Source: Candidatus Peribacteria bacterium (GTDB lineage Bacteria > Patescibacteria > JAEDAM01 > Absconditabacterales > Absconditicoccaceae). Taken from it: a stretch of DNA of 15,482 bases. The notes under the pieces are model-generated. The model was not told the origin of the DNA, made no database searches, and worked only from the letters and a program-made list of their open reading frames with translations. The translations under genes were made by a program, and so were the position numbers. How positions within the stretch are numbered: the first letter of the stretch is position 1; each line of letters opens with the position of its first letter. Location: assembly GCA_031288635.1 (NCBI GenBank), contig JAITQZ010000131.1, positions 1 to 15,482 of the forward strand, written 5' to 3'. This document shows positions 7,239 to 15,482 of the stretch, piece by piece.

Positions 7239-7808
7239 ATGGAAAGAACACAAGCACGAGAACTCTTAACCCAATACAACAAAGAGTCCTTCCACCTTAA
7301 ACACGCTCTCATTGTAGAAGGAGTGATGAAATACTTTGCCGAAAAGTTAGGCTATGAAGATGAAGCGACATTTTGGGGGATTGTGGGCTTGCTTCACGAT
7401 TTGGATTTTGAGCTCTATCCACACGAACATTGCACAAAAAGCCAAGAAATAATGAGAGCAGCAGGCATTGATGAGAGCATTATCCACGCTACAGCAAGCC
7501 ATTGATATGGGATTACCGTTGACATCCAGCCAGAACATCAGATGGAAAAAGTGCTGTATGCAGTTGATGAACTTACGGGACTTATTGGAGCAGTAGCAAT
7601 AATGAGACCATCAAAATCTGTTCAAGACCTTGAACTTTCCTCAGTAAAGAAAAAATTCAAAGATAAAAAATTCGCTGCAGGATGTTCCAGAGACGTTATT
7701 ATGAAAGGTGCAGAAATACTTGGTTGGGAACTAGATTATCTCATTGAGCAAACTATTTTGGCGATGAGAACTTGTAAAGAAGAGGTAAATCAATATCCTT
7801 TACCTTAG
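7239..7808 (+). CDS. HD-domain phosphohydrolase-like protein
   Basis: 189 aa with one UGA-Gly (7503-7505, residue 89). HD-superfamily enzymes are metal-dependent phosphohydrolases. Visible ligands are His22 (in HLKHALIVE), His53-Asp54 (VGLLHDLDFELYP), His62 and His64 (PHEHC) and His88 in ASHGYG, followed by an Asp in YAVDELTGL. This is the common single-domain HDIG type, annotated as hydrolase in many bacteria; substrates are mostly unknown, with nucleotides or phosphate esters likely. The protein appears complete and cytosolic. The glycine encoded by UGA lies in the motif directly after a metal-site His, strong support for reading UGA as Gly. A TATACG box lies 8 bp before the ATG, implying a very short leader. 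Confidence 0.87.
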
Positions 7809-7836
7809 CCTTTTATCTTTTAATAGTAGAGTACCG

Positions 7837-8616
7837 ATGGAAAAAATCGTTATCAAAAATCGTAAAAATATGCATATATATATAAATCTTAATAAAACAA
7901 CTAATGCAAAGGGATTGGTAGTTATTCAGCACGGGTTAAGTGGATATAAAGAAGAAAAACATTTGAAAAGAATTGAAGATACTTTTATCAAAGCAGGATA
8001 TACAACAGTAAATTTTGATGCAACAAATTCGAGAGGAGAAAGTGATAACGATGAGACTGGGATTACTTTCACAGGGCATTATCAAGATTTGGAAGACGTT
8101 ATCCAACGAGCCGTTACACAAAAACGGTACCAAGAGCCATTCACATTAGTTGGGCACAGTTTAGGAGGAATGTCAGTTATCTATTATACGGAACATTATC
8201 CTGACAAAGTCTGATTATTATTTCCCATTGCTCCAGTAGTATCAGGAACAAATTTTGTAAAATCGAGAAAACGCCGTTCCCTAAAAGATTTTCAGCAGTG
8301 GCAACAAGACGGCATGTATGTCAAATCTTCTCAATCGGGTGGAAAATCTATGAAAATTCCATTTAATTTTGTAAATGATATGTTACACTATGATTGTTAT
8401 GCTTTAAGTGATAAAATAATTTGTCCAACGGTGTTTATCAATGGAGATAAAGATAATTCCGTACCAGTTGAAGATACTCAAGCATTCTATGAAGCCTTGA
8501 AATGTCCTAAAAAATTGATTATTTTGGCAAATTGCGAACACGTAATGAGAACCGAAAAAAATTTACAAGATTTGGAAAATGCGTTGTTAAATAATATAGA
8601 AATAAGTCATCGATAA
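7837..8616 (+). CDS. Alpha/beta hydrolase (serine hydrolase)
   Basis: 259 aa with one UGA-Gly (8212-8214, residue 126). The alpha/beta hydrolase fold is clear: the oxyanion region VVIQHGLSGYKEE (28-40), NFDATNSRGES (59-69), the nucleophile elbow GHSLGG with Ser108, the acid Asp in INGDKDNSVP (Asp206 most likely), and His235 in NCEHVM. It resembles the YfgS/EstA-like acyl-hydrolase group that includes cinnamoyl and feruloyl esterases. The substrate cannot be assigned. No signal peptide is visible, so it is probably cytosolic. It starts 28 bp after the HD gene and may share its transcript. There is no clear Shine-Dalgarno. Confidence 0.9.
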
Positions 8617-8668
8617 ATCATTTTTATTTTATATGTAATACTTTTTTACCTTTTCCCCCTTCCCATCA

Positions 8669-9262
8669 ATGAAACTAGCCATTATCTCAGACATTCACGA
8701 AAATTTCCACAACCTTACATTATTTTTCAAAACAATAGAAAAATCTAATATCTATATCCATAAAATCCTTTTTCTTGGAGATTTCATCAATAATGGTATT
8801 GCAAAAATCTTGGCGAGTTCACCAATCCCAGTATATGCAATTTGGGGAAATAACGATGGAGATAAAGTTGCCATTACCAAAACAGCATTATCATCAGGGA
8901 GTAATCTAGAAGTCTGATTTGATACCTTTGATTGTATAGAAATTGATTGAAAAAGAATATTCCTTACTCATTATCCAATGCTTGCAAAACCAATGGCGAA
9001 GTCAGGAGACTTTGATGTTGTCTTTTGTGGACATAATCATACGTTCCATAGAGAAAAAGTAAATGAATGTTTAATTGTAAATCCAGGGGAAATCTCTGCT
9101 CATAAAAGTGGAAAAGCAACTTTCGCAATCTACGATACCAGTACCAATGAAGCAGAAATCATTGAACTTCAAGGGATAATTTCTGTCTCTACTCCAGAGG
9201 TTGAAATATCAAAAGAAAAGAATACTATCAAATTCAATCAAACTAAATCTCATCAATACTAA
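8669..9262 (+). CDS. YfcE/MJ0936-type metallophosphoesterase
   Basis: 197 aa with two UGA-Gly codons (8915 and 8948). The calcineurin-like dinuclear metal site is complete: DIHEN (Asp8, His10), GDF (Asp38), GNND (Asn61 or Asn62, Asp63), THYP (His101) and GHNH (His122, His124). VNPGEISAHKSGKATFAIYD is the family's C-terminal signature. Members hydrolyse phosphodiesters in vitro; the natural substrate is unknown. The last 30 residues (after about 168) look like a polar tail beyond the fold. The leader has ACCTTTTCCCCCTTCCC just upstream of the ATG, like two other genes here, instead of a Shine-Dalgarno. Confidence 0.93.
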
Positions 9263-9304
9263 AACTTATCTCAAAGCATTAAAATATTTTTACTTTTTTC
9301 CCCT

Positions 9305-10840
9305 TTGAATTCTCTTTCAAATTCCTATAATCTTCCAAAACCTCTTTACCTCTTCTGCAATCTTCTGATGCTCCTAGACCTTCCTGAACAATTTCCCCTA
9401 GAAAAAAAAACTTACCTCACTGATTTGCGAACGAGCATCATTTTGCATATCTCTACCCAACACGACCACAAAAAACTCATTACCTTCCTGCCTAAAGCTG
9501 GAGTCATCAACATCGAAGACACCGAAAAAAAAGTCTACCTCGGCTTCGCGAATGACTTCGCCCTCACGCAAGCAAAAAAACTCTTCAATAAATCTTTCAA
9601 AGAAGCCGTTCACGACCTTTACAATCCGCAGTTTGATATTGAATACGCGATTTATCCACCGTTTTCAAACGGTTCGTCCTTGCTCATTGATTTGAAGAAA
9701 GTCTTGAACATCAAAGATACTCCGAAAAAAGAACCTGTAGAAAAAGAAATAAAATCTGAATTATCTTCTTATTTTGGAATCCTCTTTGACCCAAACTTCC
9801 GCTTCGACAATTTCGTGGCAGGTGCAAATAACCAATTCGCGTTTTCTGCAGCAAAAGCCGTCGCCGAAAATCCTGGAACCGCTTACAATCCCTTTTTCAT
9901 CTACGGAAACGTAGGACTCGGGAAAACTCATTTAATGCAAGCCATTGGAAACGAAATTACTTCTAACGACCCGAAAAAAGTCGCAATCTACCTTCCAGCA
10001 ACTAAACTCGTTGACGAAATCGTACAAGCCATTAGAGGCAATAAACTCAATACGCTGATGAGGAAATTTGATGACGTAGATGCTTTACTGATTGATGATA
10101 TTCAGTTTCTTGCAGGTAAAGACAAGACACAAGAGATTTTCCACAATATTTTCAATGATTTCCACAGCAAGAAAAAGCAGGTCATTATGTCTTCTGACCG
10201 CCCTCCCAAGGAACTCATCGATATTGAATCCAGACTTCGTAGTAGGTTTGCCTTAGGGCTCGTTGCCGACATTCAGGCTCCGGACTTTGAAACGAGAATT
10301 GCTATCTTGGAAGCTAAACTCGAAGCGAAGCAGGAAAGCATTGATACAGAACTGCTTTCTATTATTGCTCAGCATATCAAATCTAATGTCCGTGAACTCG
10401 AAGGTGCTCTAAACATCCTACTCACCAGAAAAAAGCTGTCCGGGCAAGAAGTTTCTGAAGCAGATGTGCAAGCGTGCCTTCAAACCTTAGGTTATACGTC
10501 TTCTCTTTCCAGAACCACCGCCACAGACGCTTCTTTACACAATAAAAAATCTGACCAATCATTTGAAAATATCGTCGAAATGGTGGCGAATTACTACACC
10601 CTTTCCGTTGCCGAACTCAAATCTGACAGCAGAAAAAAAGAGATTACAACCGCCAGACAAATCCTGATGTTAATCGCGAAAAAATATTTCAAACGAACCC
10701 TCGAAAAAATCGGCGACTATTTCGGCGGGAAGAACCACGCAACCGCAATTTATGCTATTGGAAATGTCGAAAAAAAGCTGAAGACCGACGAAACTATCCA
10801 ACACGATTTCCAAGTCTTCGTTGAACGAGTAGAGCAGTAG
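9305..10840 (+). CDS. dnaA: Chromosomal replication initiator DnaA
   Basis: 511 aa from a TTG start; no ATG is available upstream before the TAA at 9260, and the first internal ATG (9368) is an alternative. DnaA-ATP binds oriC boxes and opens the origin. Domain I spans about 35-120 and a short linker follows. The AAA+ domain has Walker A GNVGLGKTH (201-209), Walker B ALLIDDIQF (260-268), RLRSRFALGLVADI (sensor/arginine-finger region) and VRELEGALN. Domain IV has SRKKEITTARQILM and the DnaA-box-binding signature GGKNHATAIYA. No UGA occurs in 512 codons, unlike nearly all neighbours. dnaN, the usual partner, does not follow. Before the start lies ACTTTTTTCCCC, shared with two other gene leaders. 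Confidence 0.95.
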   Translation: MNSLSNSYNLPKPLYLFCNLLMLLDLPEQFPLEKKTYLTDLRTSIILHISTQHDHKKLITFLPKAGVINIEDTEKKVYLGFANDFALTQAKKLFNKSFKEAVHDLYNPQFDIEYAIYPPFSNGSSLLIDLKKVLNIKDTPKKEPVEKEIKSELSSYFGILFDPNFRFDNFVAGANNQFAFSAAKAVAENPGTAYNPFFIYGNVGLGKTHLMQAIGNEITSNDPKKVAIYLPATKLVDEIVQAIRGNKLNTLMRKFDDVDALLIDDIQFLAGKDKTQEIFHNIFNDFHSKKKQVIMSSDRPPKELIDIESRLRSRFALGLVADIQAPDFETRIAILEAKLEAKQESIDTELLSIIAQHIKSNVRELEGALNILLTRKKLSGQEVSEADVQACLQTLGYTSSLSRTTATDASLHNKKSDQSFENIVEMVANYYTLSVAELKSDSRKKEITTARQILMLIAKKYFKRTLEKIGDYFGGKNHATAIYAIGNVEKKLKTDETIQHDFQVFVERVEQ

Positions 10841-10848
10841 GGGAGCAG

Positions 10849-10876
10849 TTGCAATTCAAAAGGAAATGACTATACT
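10849..10876 (+). promoter_or_regulatory. Promoter of the ATP-grasp gene cluster
   Basis: TTGCAA (10849-10854), 16 bp, TATACT (10871-10876). Initiation near 10883 would leave about 22 nt before the chosen ATG at 10905 and excludes the upstream in-frame ATGs at 10866 and 10881. It starts 8 bp after the dnaA stop. Confidence 0.6.
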
Positions 10877-10904
10877 TCACATGTTTTATCTCTCTACTCG
10901 TGAG

Positions 10905-13253
10905 ATGTTCAACTTTTGAATTCTGGGAAATAACGCTAGAAATCTCCAATATATCAAAAAATTCAATTCCAGAAAAGCGATACGTCTCGCTGACAATAAG
11001 CAAAAGACAAAAAATTTCCTGTCAGAAAGGGGGATTCCTTTTGCTGAAACCTTCGCAATAATTAGAAATCGCAAAGAGCTGCACGCATTTAATTTTTCCA
11101 CCTTACCCGAAGAACATTTTGTTATCAAACCCAATCACGGCAGCAAAGGGCGTGGAATCTCCATCATACGCAGAGACACCTCATTAACACATCCGAACGA
11201 CACTCCCATCACTCCCCAATTTCACATCGGAGAAAAAATGCTGGATGAAGTGGCGTTAAAGACCCAATTAACCAGAATTCTTGATGGAGAGTTTTCACTG
11301 ACCAATGACGATAGTATTCTGATTGAAGAAAAACTCGTTCCTGGGACAGATTTTAAGCCTTTTTGTACGTACGGACTCGCAGATATCAGAATTATTGTCT
11401 TTAATCTCGTTCCAGTAGCTGCAGAAATCAGAATTCCTACCGAGAAATCAGGAGGAAAAGCAAATCTGGGTACAGGAGGAATAGGATGTGGAATTGATAT
11501 GCAAACCGGAAAGATTTTTTCGTCGTTCATCCAGAGAAAACTCTACAAACACCAATTCCCCAAGGAAAGCAAAGATTACCAAGGCAGAAAAATTCCTTTC
11601 CGAGACGATTTGCTCTTTCTTTCTAGTAAAATCCAATATTTTGTAAACCTCTGATATCTTGCCCTAGACCGAGTCATTACCCCAGATGGACCAAAACTTT
11701 TGGAAATCAACGCTAGAGCAGGATTAGAAATCCAAAACGTCTCCGACACCAGATTGAGAAACACTCTTGATAAAATCAAAGACCTCAATGTACAAGACCC
11801 TTCCCAAGGCGTAGAAATCGCAAAAACGCTCTTCGGAAAAGAAAAACAGCAAAGAGAAAGCAGAGAGAAAATTTTATACCTTTCCCAGACAGGACTTTTG
11901 AAAATCCAAGACGAGGAAGAACTAACCGTAGAAGTCCAAGTAGATTTACAGAAAACAAAAAATTATGCGTCCCCAGCACTTTGTGAACAGCTCCAGCAAA
12001 GTAAACACGCTTTGCATATCGAACTCCCAGAAAACAGTATTCTGCTACGTCAATTAACTTTCTCGTCCTCGAAGAATTTGGAACAAGCAATCATTCTGGG
12101 AAGGGGAGTGGCGGAAAACTTTCTCATTAAACCCCAGACGAAACAACAACCTACCGTTAATATCATAAAACCGGAAATGCTCATCGAAAGCGAGATTATC
12201 GCACTCCATCAGCTGGACGACCATATTGAACGTTTACATAAAAGACTCAACTTGACTACAAAACTCAAACCGCAGAATTACTTAAATGAACTCGATAATT
12301 TTATTACCCGAAAAGGGAATTATTCGCCAGTTTTTTCTTATCATTTCCCAGAAGGAAAGAAAATGCAGCAACGGAAAGACGAACTTTTCAAACTCAAAGA
12401 AACTTGCACCAACGGCAGCTTAAAAAGTCCGCTGATAAAGCTGTTTGATAAAAAACTCGATGAACTTTTCATTAGGCGAGACTTGCTTCAAGCATATAAA
12501 ACACAGAATTTTACAGGAATTGAAGAGGGAAACCAGCGTTTACGAGGGGAGTTTGACGCAGACCTCGTGAAACTCAGCAAAGAAAAGAGTAATGCAATTG
12601 AGCACAGAGAACTGCTCGGCAATCCATTGCATTTTGAACAAATTAAAGAAATGATAGAGAAAAAACTGAATTCTCTCAAAATCTTTGGTATAGAAATCGT
12701 AGAGAACGCTTCCAACCTTTCGCGTATGTCGCTTACAATGGGAGAAACCACCAGAATCAATATCTCCCAAGGGGTAGAATTCAGACAGCACGAGGTAGAC
12801 GCCATCATCGCACACGAAATTGAAACTCATCTCGTTCGTTATCTCAATGGGCTAAAAAGCTGACGAAATATCTTTGCTTCGTGAACGGGGTTCTACCTTG
12901 TTGACGAAGAGGGCTTGGCAATAGTAAATGCAAAGCAGTACTTACCGACTGATTTTGAAAGTCTCGGTATCTACAAAAAGTATTACCTTCTCCACGAAGC
13001 CAGAAAGTTAAATTTTAGGCAACTTTTTGATTTGGTAAGTATGGTATACCCTTATTATTCACTAGAAGGAAAATTCAAAGTCTGTATTAGAATCAGAAAA
13101 GGAATTATCAATAATTCCCCAAGAAATATCGGACATTGTTGGCTGAAAAATAAGGTATACCTAGAAGGATATACCAAGCGAAGAGAAAAAAGTCTTGATA
13201 AAAGATTGTTTTTTGGTAAAATCAAATGTGAAGATGTTGGTTTTATTTTATAA
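10905..13253 (+). CDS. ATP-grasp ligase fused to a DUF1704 (MATCAP-like) metallocarboxypeptidase domain
   Basis: 782 aa with UGA-Gly codons at 10917, 11652, 12861 and 12882. Residues 1-290 match the alpha-L-glutamate-ligase-like (RimK-related) ATP-grasp family: GILGNNARNLQYI, KAIRLADNKQKTK, VIKPNHGSKGRGISI, a GTGGIGCGID segment, and the metal-binding LLEINARAG (Glu267, Asn269). ATP-grasp ligases join a carboxylate to an amine through an acyl phosphate. A linker region follows. The C-terminal part (about 430-782) matches DUF1704, the tyrosine/phenylalanine carboxypeptidase family that includes human MATCAP: an HExxTH zinc motif HEIETH (637-642), RYLNG, and DEEGLA (667-672) in the position of the bacterial QEGLA motif. 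The two domains are usually encoded by separate neighbouring genes; here they are one protein. The in-frame ATGs at 10866 and 10881 are rejected because the promoter overlaps them. The substrate is unknown. Confidence 0.88.
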
Positions 13254-14116
13254 TGATAGTACTAATGAAACTCTTTTTTATTGTAAAAGCTCACAATCCA
13301 AATTCTGACATAAGAAATTTTTTACAACAAGCTTGCAATCAGCGTACTATTGAGTTTGTAGAAGTAATCCCTGAAACTTTTAATTACCTGACAGTTTCCG
13401 TGCAACCTCACGACCTTCTCTATAGAGCAAGTGCAACTGACGCGTGTAAAGCTATTGAATGTTTCCTCCTGATGAAAGGGGTGGTCTCTTACCATATTAA
13501 CGTTTTACGTGGAATGAGTATAATCAATGATAGTTTTTATCTTAATCAGAAAGAAGCTTTGCCAATTATCCCTACTATCCCCGACATTAGCAATAAACAA
13601 GCCTTGCCAGCATATGTTGAAGCACTTGGAGGATTCCCAATTATTGTAAAGGCCACGGGAGGAAGTCATTGAGTTGGAGTAATGAAAGTGGAGAGCTTGC
13701 CAGCTTTACGTTCGCTTGTGGATTATCTGCTTGCCAATCAAACGAAAGCTATTTTGCGTAAATTTATTCCTCATAAATCACAAGGGAGATTAGTGGTAGT
13801 TGGCGATGAAGTCGTAGCAAGTGATATTGCTACAATGTCAATTACTCACGATTTTAGGTCAAATGTAGATGATGATAAAACCAGAGTTCGAGAAGCTCAT
13901 ACCTATTCCCCCGAAATTCAGCAAATAGCAGTAAAAGCAGTGCAGTCTTGTGGAATTGCTTTTTGAGGAGTAGACATTTTATTTGAAGAAACTACCTGAA
14001 AACCTTACCTCTCTGAAGTCAATTCTCCATGTGATTTTGCCGGAACGCAGAAAAAGACGTGAAGAGATATTGCAGGGGAAATAGTAGACTATCTTCTTCA
14101 AAAAGCGAAAGCATAA
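13253..14116 (+). CDS. RimK-like ATP-grasp ligase
   Basis: 287 aa with UGA-Gly codons at 13670 (residue 140), 13964, 13994 and one near 14060. It begins in a TAATG overlap with the fusion gene's stop, so translation is coupled; Met5 is an alternative start. The ATP-grasp fold is visible: an N-terminal pre-ATP domain (1-105), GFPIIVKATGGSHGVGV with the ATP-binding Lys and Gly-rich loop (about 129-143), LRKFIPHKSQGRLVVVGDEV (phosphate/adenine region), FGGVDILFEE and the metal ligands Glu255 and Asn257 in LSEVNSPCDF. RimK relatives add Glu or other amino acids to protein or small-molecule carboxylates. It differs in sequence from the ATP-grasp half of the upstream fusion, so it is unlikely to be a recent duplicate. 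With the next gene it recreates the domain pair of cyanophycin synthetase. Confidence 0.9.
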
Positions 14117-14123
14117 TTATATA

Positions 14124-14129
14124 TATAGT
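14124..14129 (+). promoter_or_regulatory. -10-like TATAGT in front of the Mur ligase
   Basis: TATAGT is followed by exactly six bases (AGTGAA) and the ATG at 14136, the same geometry as at recG and the response regulator. No clear -35 is present, so this may only be an AT-rich spacer in an operon. Confidence 0.3.
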
Positions 14130-14135
14130 AGTGAA

Positions 14136-15380
14136 ATGAAGATAATTACTACCACAGGGACTAAAGGAAAAACAACGGTTACAAATCTGCTTAATTATGC
14201 GCTATTAGGTCTCTGATATAACACACTTTCTACAGATACCGAAGGAATTTACCTCAATGGGAAACAGCAACTGTCGGCAGAGACGAGTTATACTATTTGA
14301 TGACTACTTCCTACGGTATGTCCTGGAAAAGCTCTGTCATTAGGATATGACTTACAAAATAACCAGTGGAAAATAGACTATGCCGTATTGGAAACAAGTA
14401 TTAGTAGTTATAGATTTTGATTGGGGTATAAATGCCATCAAGTAGGAATTTTTACGAATGTGTTTGAAGAACATATAGGTACAGGGTGAATAAAAAATCA
14501 AACAGATATCGCATATAGAAAAGCTGAATATATCTCAAAGATTGACACAACAGGACAAATCGTTATAAATGCTGAAGACCCCCTTATCAAGCAACAACCT
14601 CAATTTCAGAAGAAACAGATTATTGCAGTATGCACTAATAAAACTCCTATACAAAATACGTACAATAGTATCGTAGAAGTAAAAAAGAAAGAAATTACGA
14701 TATTTTCCTCTAAGAAATATCACTTTTCTTATGCACTCCATAGCAATAAACGGTCATTTTACGGAGAAAATCCTATAGCAAATTTGAATATAGGGTTTGC
14801 GTTAGCAGGGCTGTATGGAGTATTGGGAGAAAAAATACTTTATGAAAAGTCTGCCCAGATAAGTAAGTTATTAGATACCTATACAAGTCCTCTTTCTTCA
14901 GGGAGAAATGTGCAGATTTCTTACAAAGAGAAACAGATTATCTTGGATTATGCACACGAAAAATATTCAATGCGTGAGCTTTTGAAATTTGCTCAGAAAG
15001 TAAAGAAGACCTCTGATAATAAAGTTATTGCCGTGGTAAGATTGGCTCCAGATAAAGCAGAAGCTACCTATATCGAAAGTGGAGAATATATTTCTCCCTA
15101 TGCAGAGAGTTTCATTGTATATGACAAGATTGATGGCGTTGATAGAAAATTATACTATCAAGAATGATGAACAGAGAACCTTATCATACCACCAGGATAC
15201 ACAATGGAACTTTTCGCAAAAGGGATTTTAAAGAAAAATACCTCTGTAAAAAAAATACTCTATCGAAAAGACGCTATGAAAACAGCAATTGATGAAGCAA
15301 ATGCTGGAGATGTAGTCGTCATTATTGTAAACAATCGAGAACATAAAAAAAAGTGTGTAAATGGAAAAGGGATTAGATAG
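14136..15380 (+). CDS. Mur ligase family protein (MurE/CphA C-terminal type)
   Basis: 414 aa with seven UGA-Gly codons (14214, 14298, 14301, 14418, 14487, 15165, 15168), the densest use in the window. Mur ligases form an amide bond from a carboxyl and an amino group with ATP. The P-loop TTGTKGKTT (6-14) opens the protein; LETSISSYRFGLGY, IFTNVFEEHIG and INAEDPLI represent the central domain; SGRNVQI and IILDYAHEKYSM (His274 in DYAH) the C-terminal domain; RKDAMKTAIDEANAGDVVVI resembles the end of MurE and cyanophycin synthetase. There is no MurE-type N-terminal UDP-MurNAc-binding domain: the P-loop starts at residue 6, as when this domain follows an ATP-grasp in CphA. The usual DHLG and NADD motifs are altered (EEHIG, NAEDP). 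It lies 19 bp after the ATP-grasp gene, probably in one operon. Confidence 0.9.
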
Positions 15381-15417
15381 AAATAACTAACCCTTTATCT
15401 CTTATACCTATAATCAC

Positions 15418-15482
15418 ATGACAACACCTAAAAAAAATTATGGCTCTATGACCATTGATGAACTCGCACACCAAGCAGGTTC
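15418..15482 (+). CDS. Start of an unidentified CDS (runs off the right edge)
   Basis: Twenty-one codons are visible, starting MTTPKKNYGSMTIDELAHQA. A TATAAT box at 15409-15414 ends 3 bp before this ATG, so if that promoter is used the start is more likely the in-frame ATG at 15448 (MTIDELAHQAG). Too little is present to name a family. Confidence 0.45.
   Translation, partial: MTTPKKNYGSMTIDELAHQAG

Noticed and set aside
7480..9660. DnaA-box-like TTATCCAC at 7480 and 9652, possibly marking oriC.
   Set aside because: Only two isolated matches, both inside conserved coding sequence and 2 kb apart; no cluster or AT-rich unwinding element next to dnaA.
739..14116. Reading the TGA interruptions as frameshifted or decayed genes.
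   Set aside because: Flanking sequence is always in the same frame, no other stops intervene, and Gly fits the conserved positions; reassignment explains all cases at once.
1..15482. CRISPR array, prophage or insertion-sequence transposase.
   Set aside because: No regularly spaced repeats and no transposase or integrase motifs on either strand; the only mobile-like DNA is the palindromic repeat in recG.

Overview
The window comes from an AT-rich bacterium that reads UGA as glycine (genetic code 25), the hallmark of the CPR lineages Gracilibacteria (BD1-5) and Absconditabacteria (SR1). Most of the genes contain in-frame TGA codons. Removing those stops restores full-length, recognisable proteins, and glycine is the expected residue at many of the sites: the ATP-grasp loop GGSH-G-VGV, the HD-protein motif ASH-G-YG, and RecG LL-HGRM and LLT-G-S. 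All coordinates here assume TGA = Gly and only TAA/TAG as stops. The sequence cannot tell the two lineages apart.

Left part (1-2788): a HinP1I-like type II restriction endonuclease, short at its N-terminus, converges within 5 bp on a minus-strand pair. That pair is an OmpR/PhoB response regulator followed, with a 17-bp overlap, by a polyprenyl-phosphate sugar-1-phosphate transferase, suggesting regulated surface polysaccharide synthesis.

RNA block (2789-3531): a divergent intergenic region with an 11-bp-spaced direct repeat, then tRNA-Trp(CCA) and the RNase P RNA gene, each with a sigma70-type promoter; rnpB is followed by a hairpin/T-run terminator. After about 350 bp with no recognised gene there is a RhuM-family N-terminal remnant, overlapped on the other strand by a small unknown gene that has its own promoter.

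Middle (4522-9262): recG on the minus strand carries an in-frame, G/C-run palindromic repeat in its wedge-domain region. Divergent from it is a small basic membrane protein behind a near-consensus promoter. Then come three plus-strand enzymes: an HD-domain phosphohydrolase, an alpha/beta hydrolase and a YfcE-like metallophosphoesterase.

Right part (9305-15482): dnaA (TTG start, no UGA codons) is followed by a tight plus-strand cluster: an ATP-grasp ligase fused to a DUF1704/MATCAP-like metallocarboxypeptidase domain, a second RimK-like ATP-grasp ligase (TAATG overlap), and a MurE/CphA-like Mur ligase 19 bp downstream. An ATP-grasp plus a Mur ligase is the domain pair of cyanophycin synthetase, here as separate genes and joined by a ligase-peptidase fusion. 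I infer a ribosome-independent peptide or amino-acid-conjugate pathway with its own trimming activity; this is the best candidate for an undescribed system. A last gene begins at the right edge.
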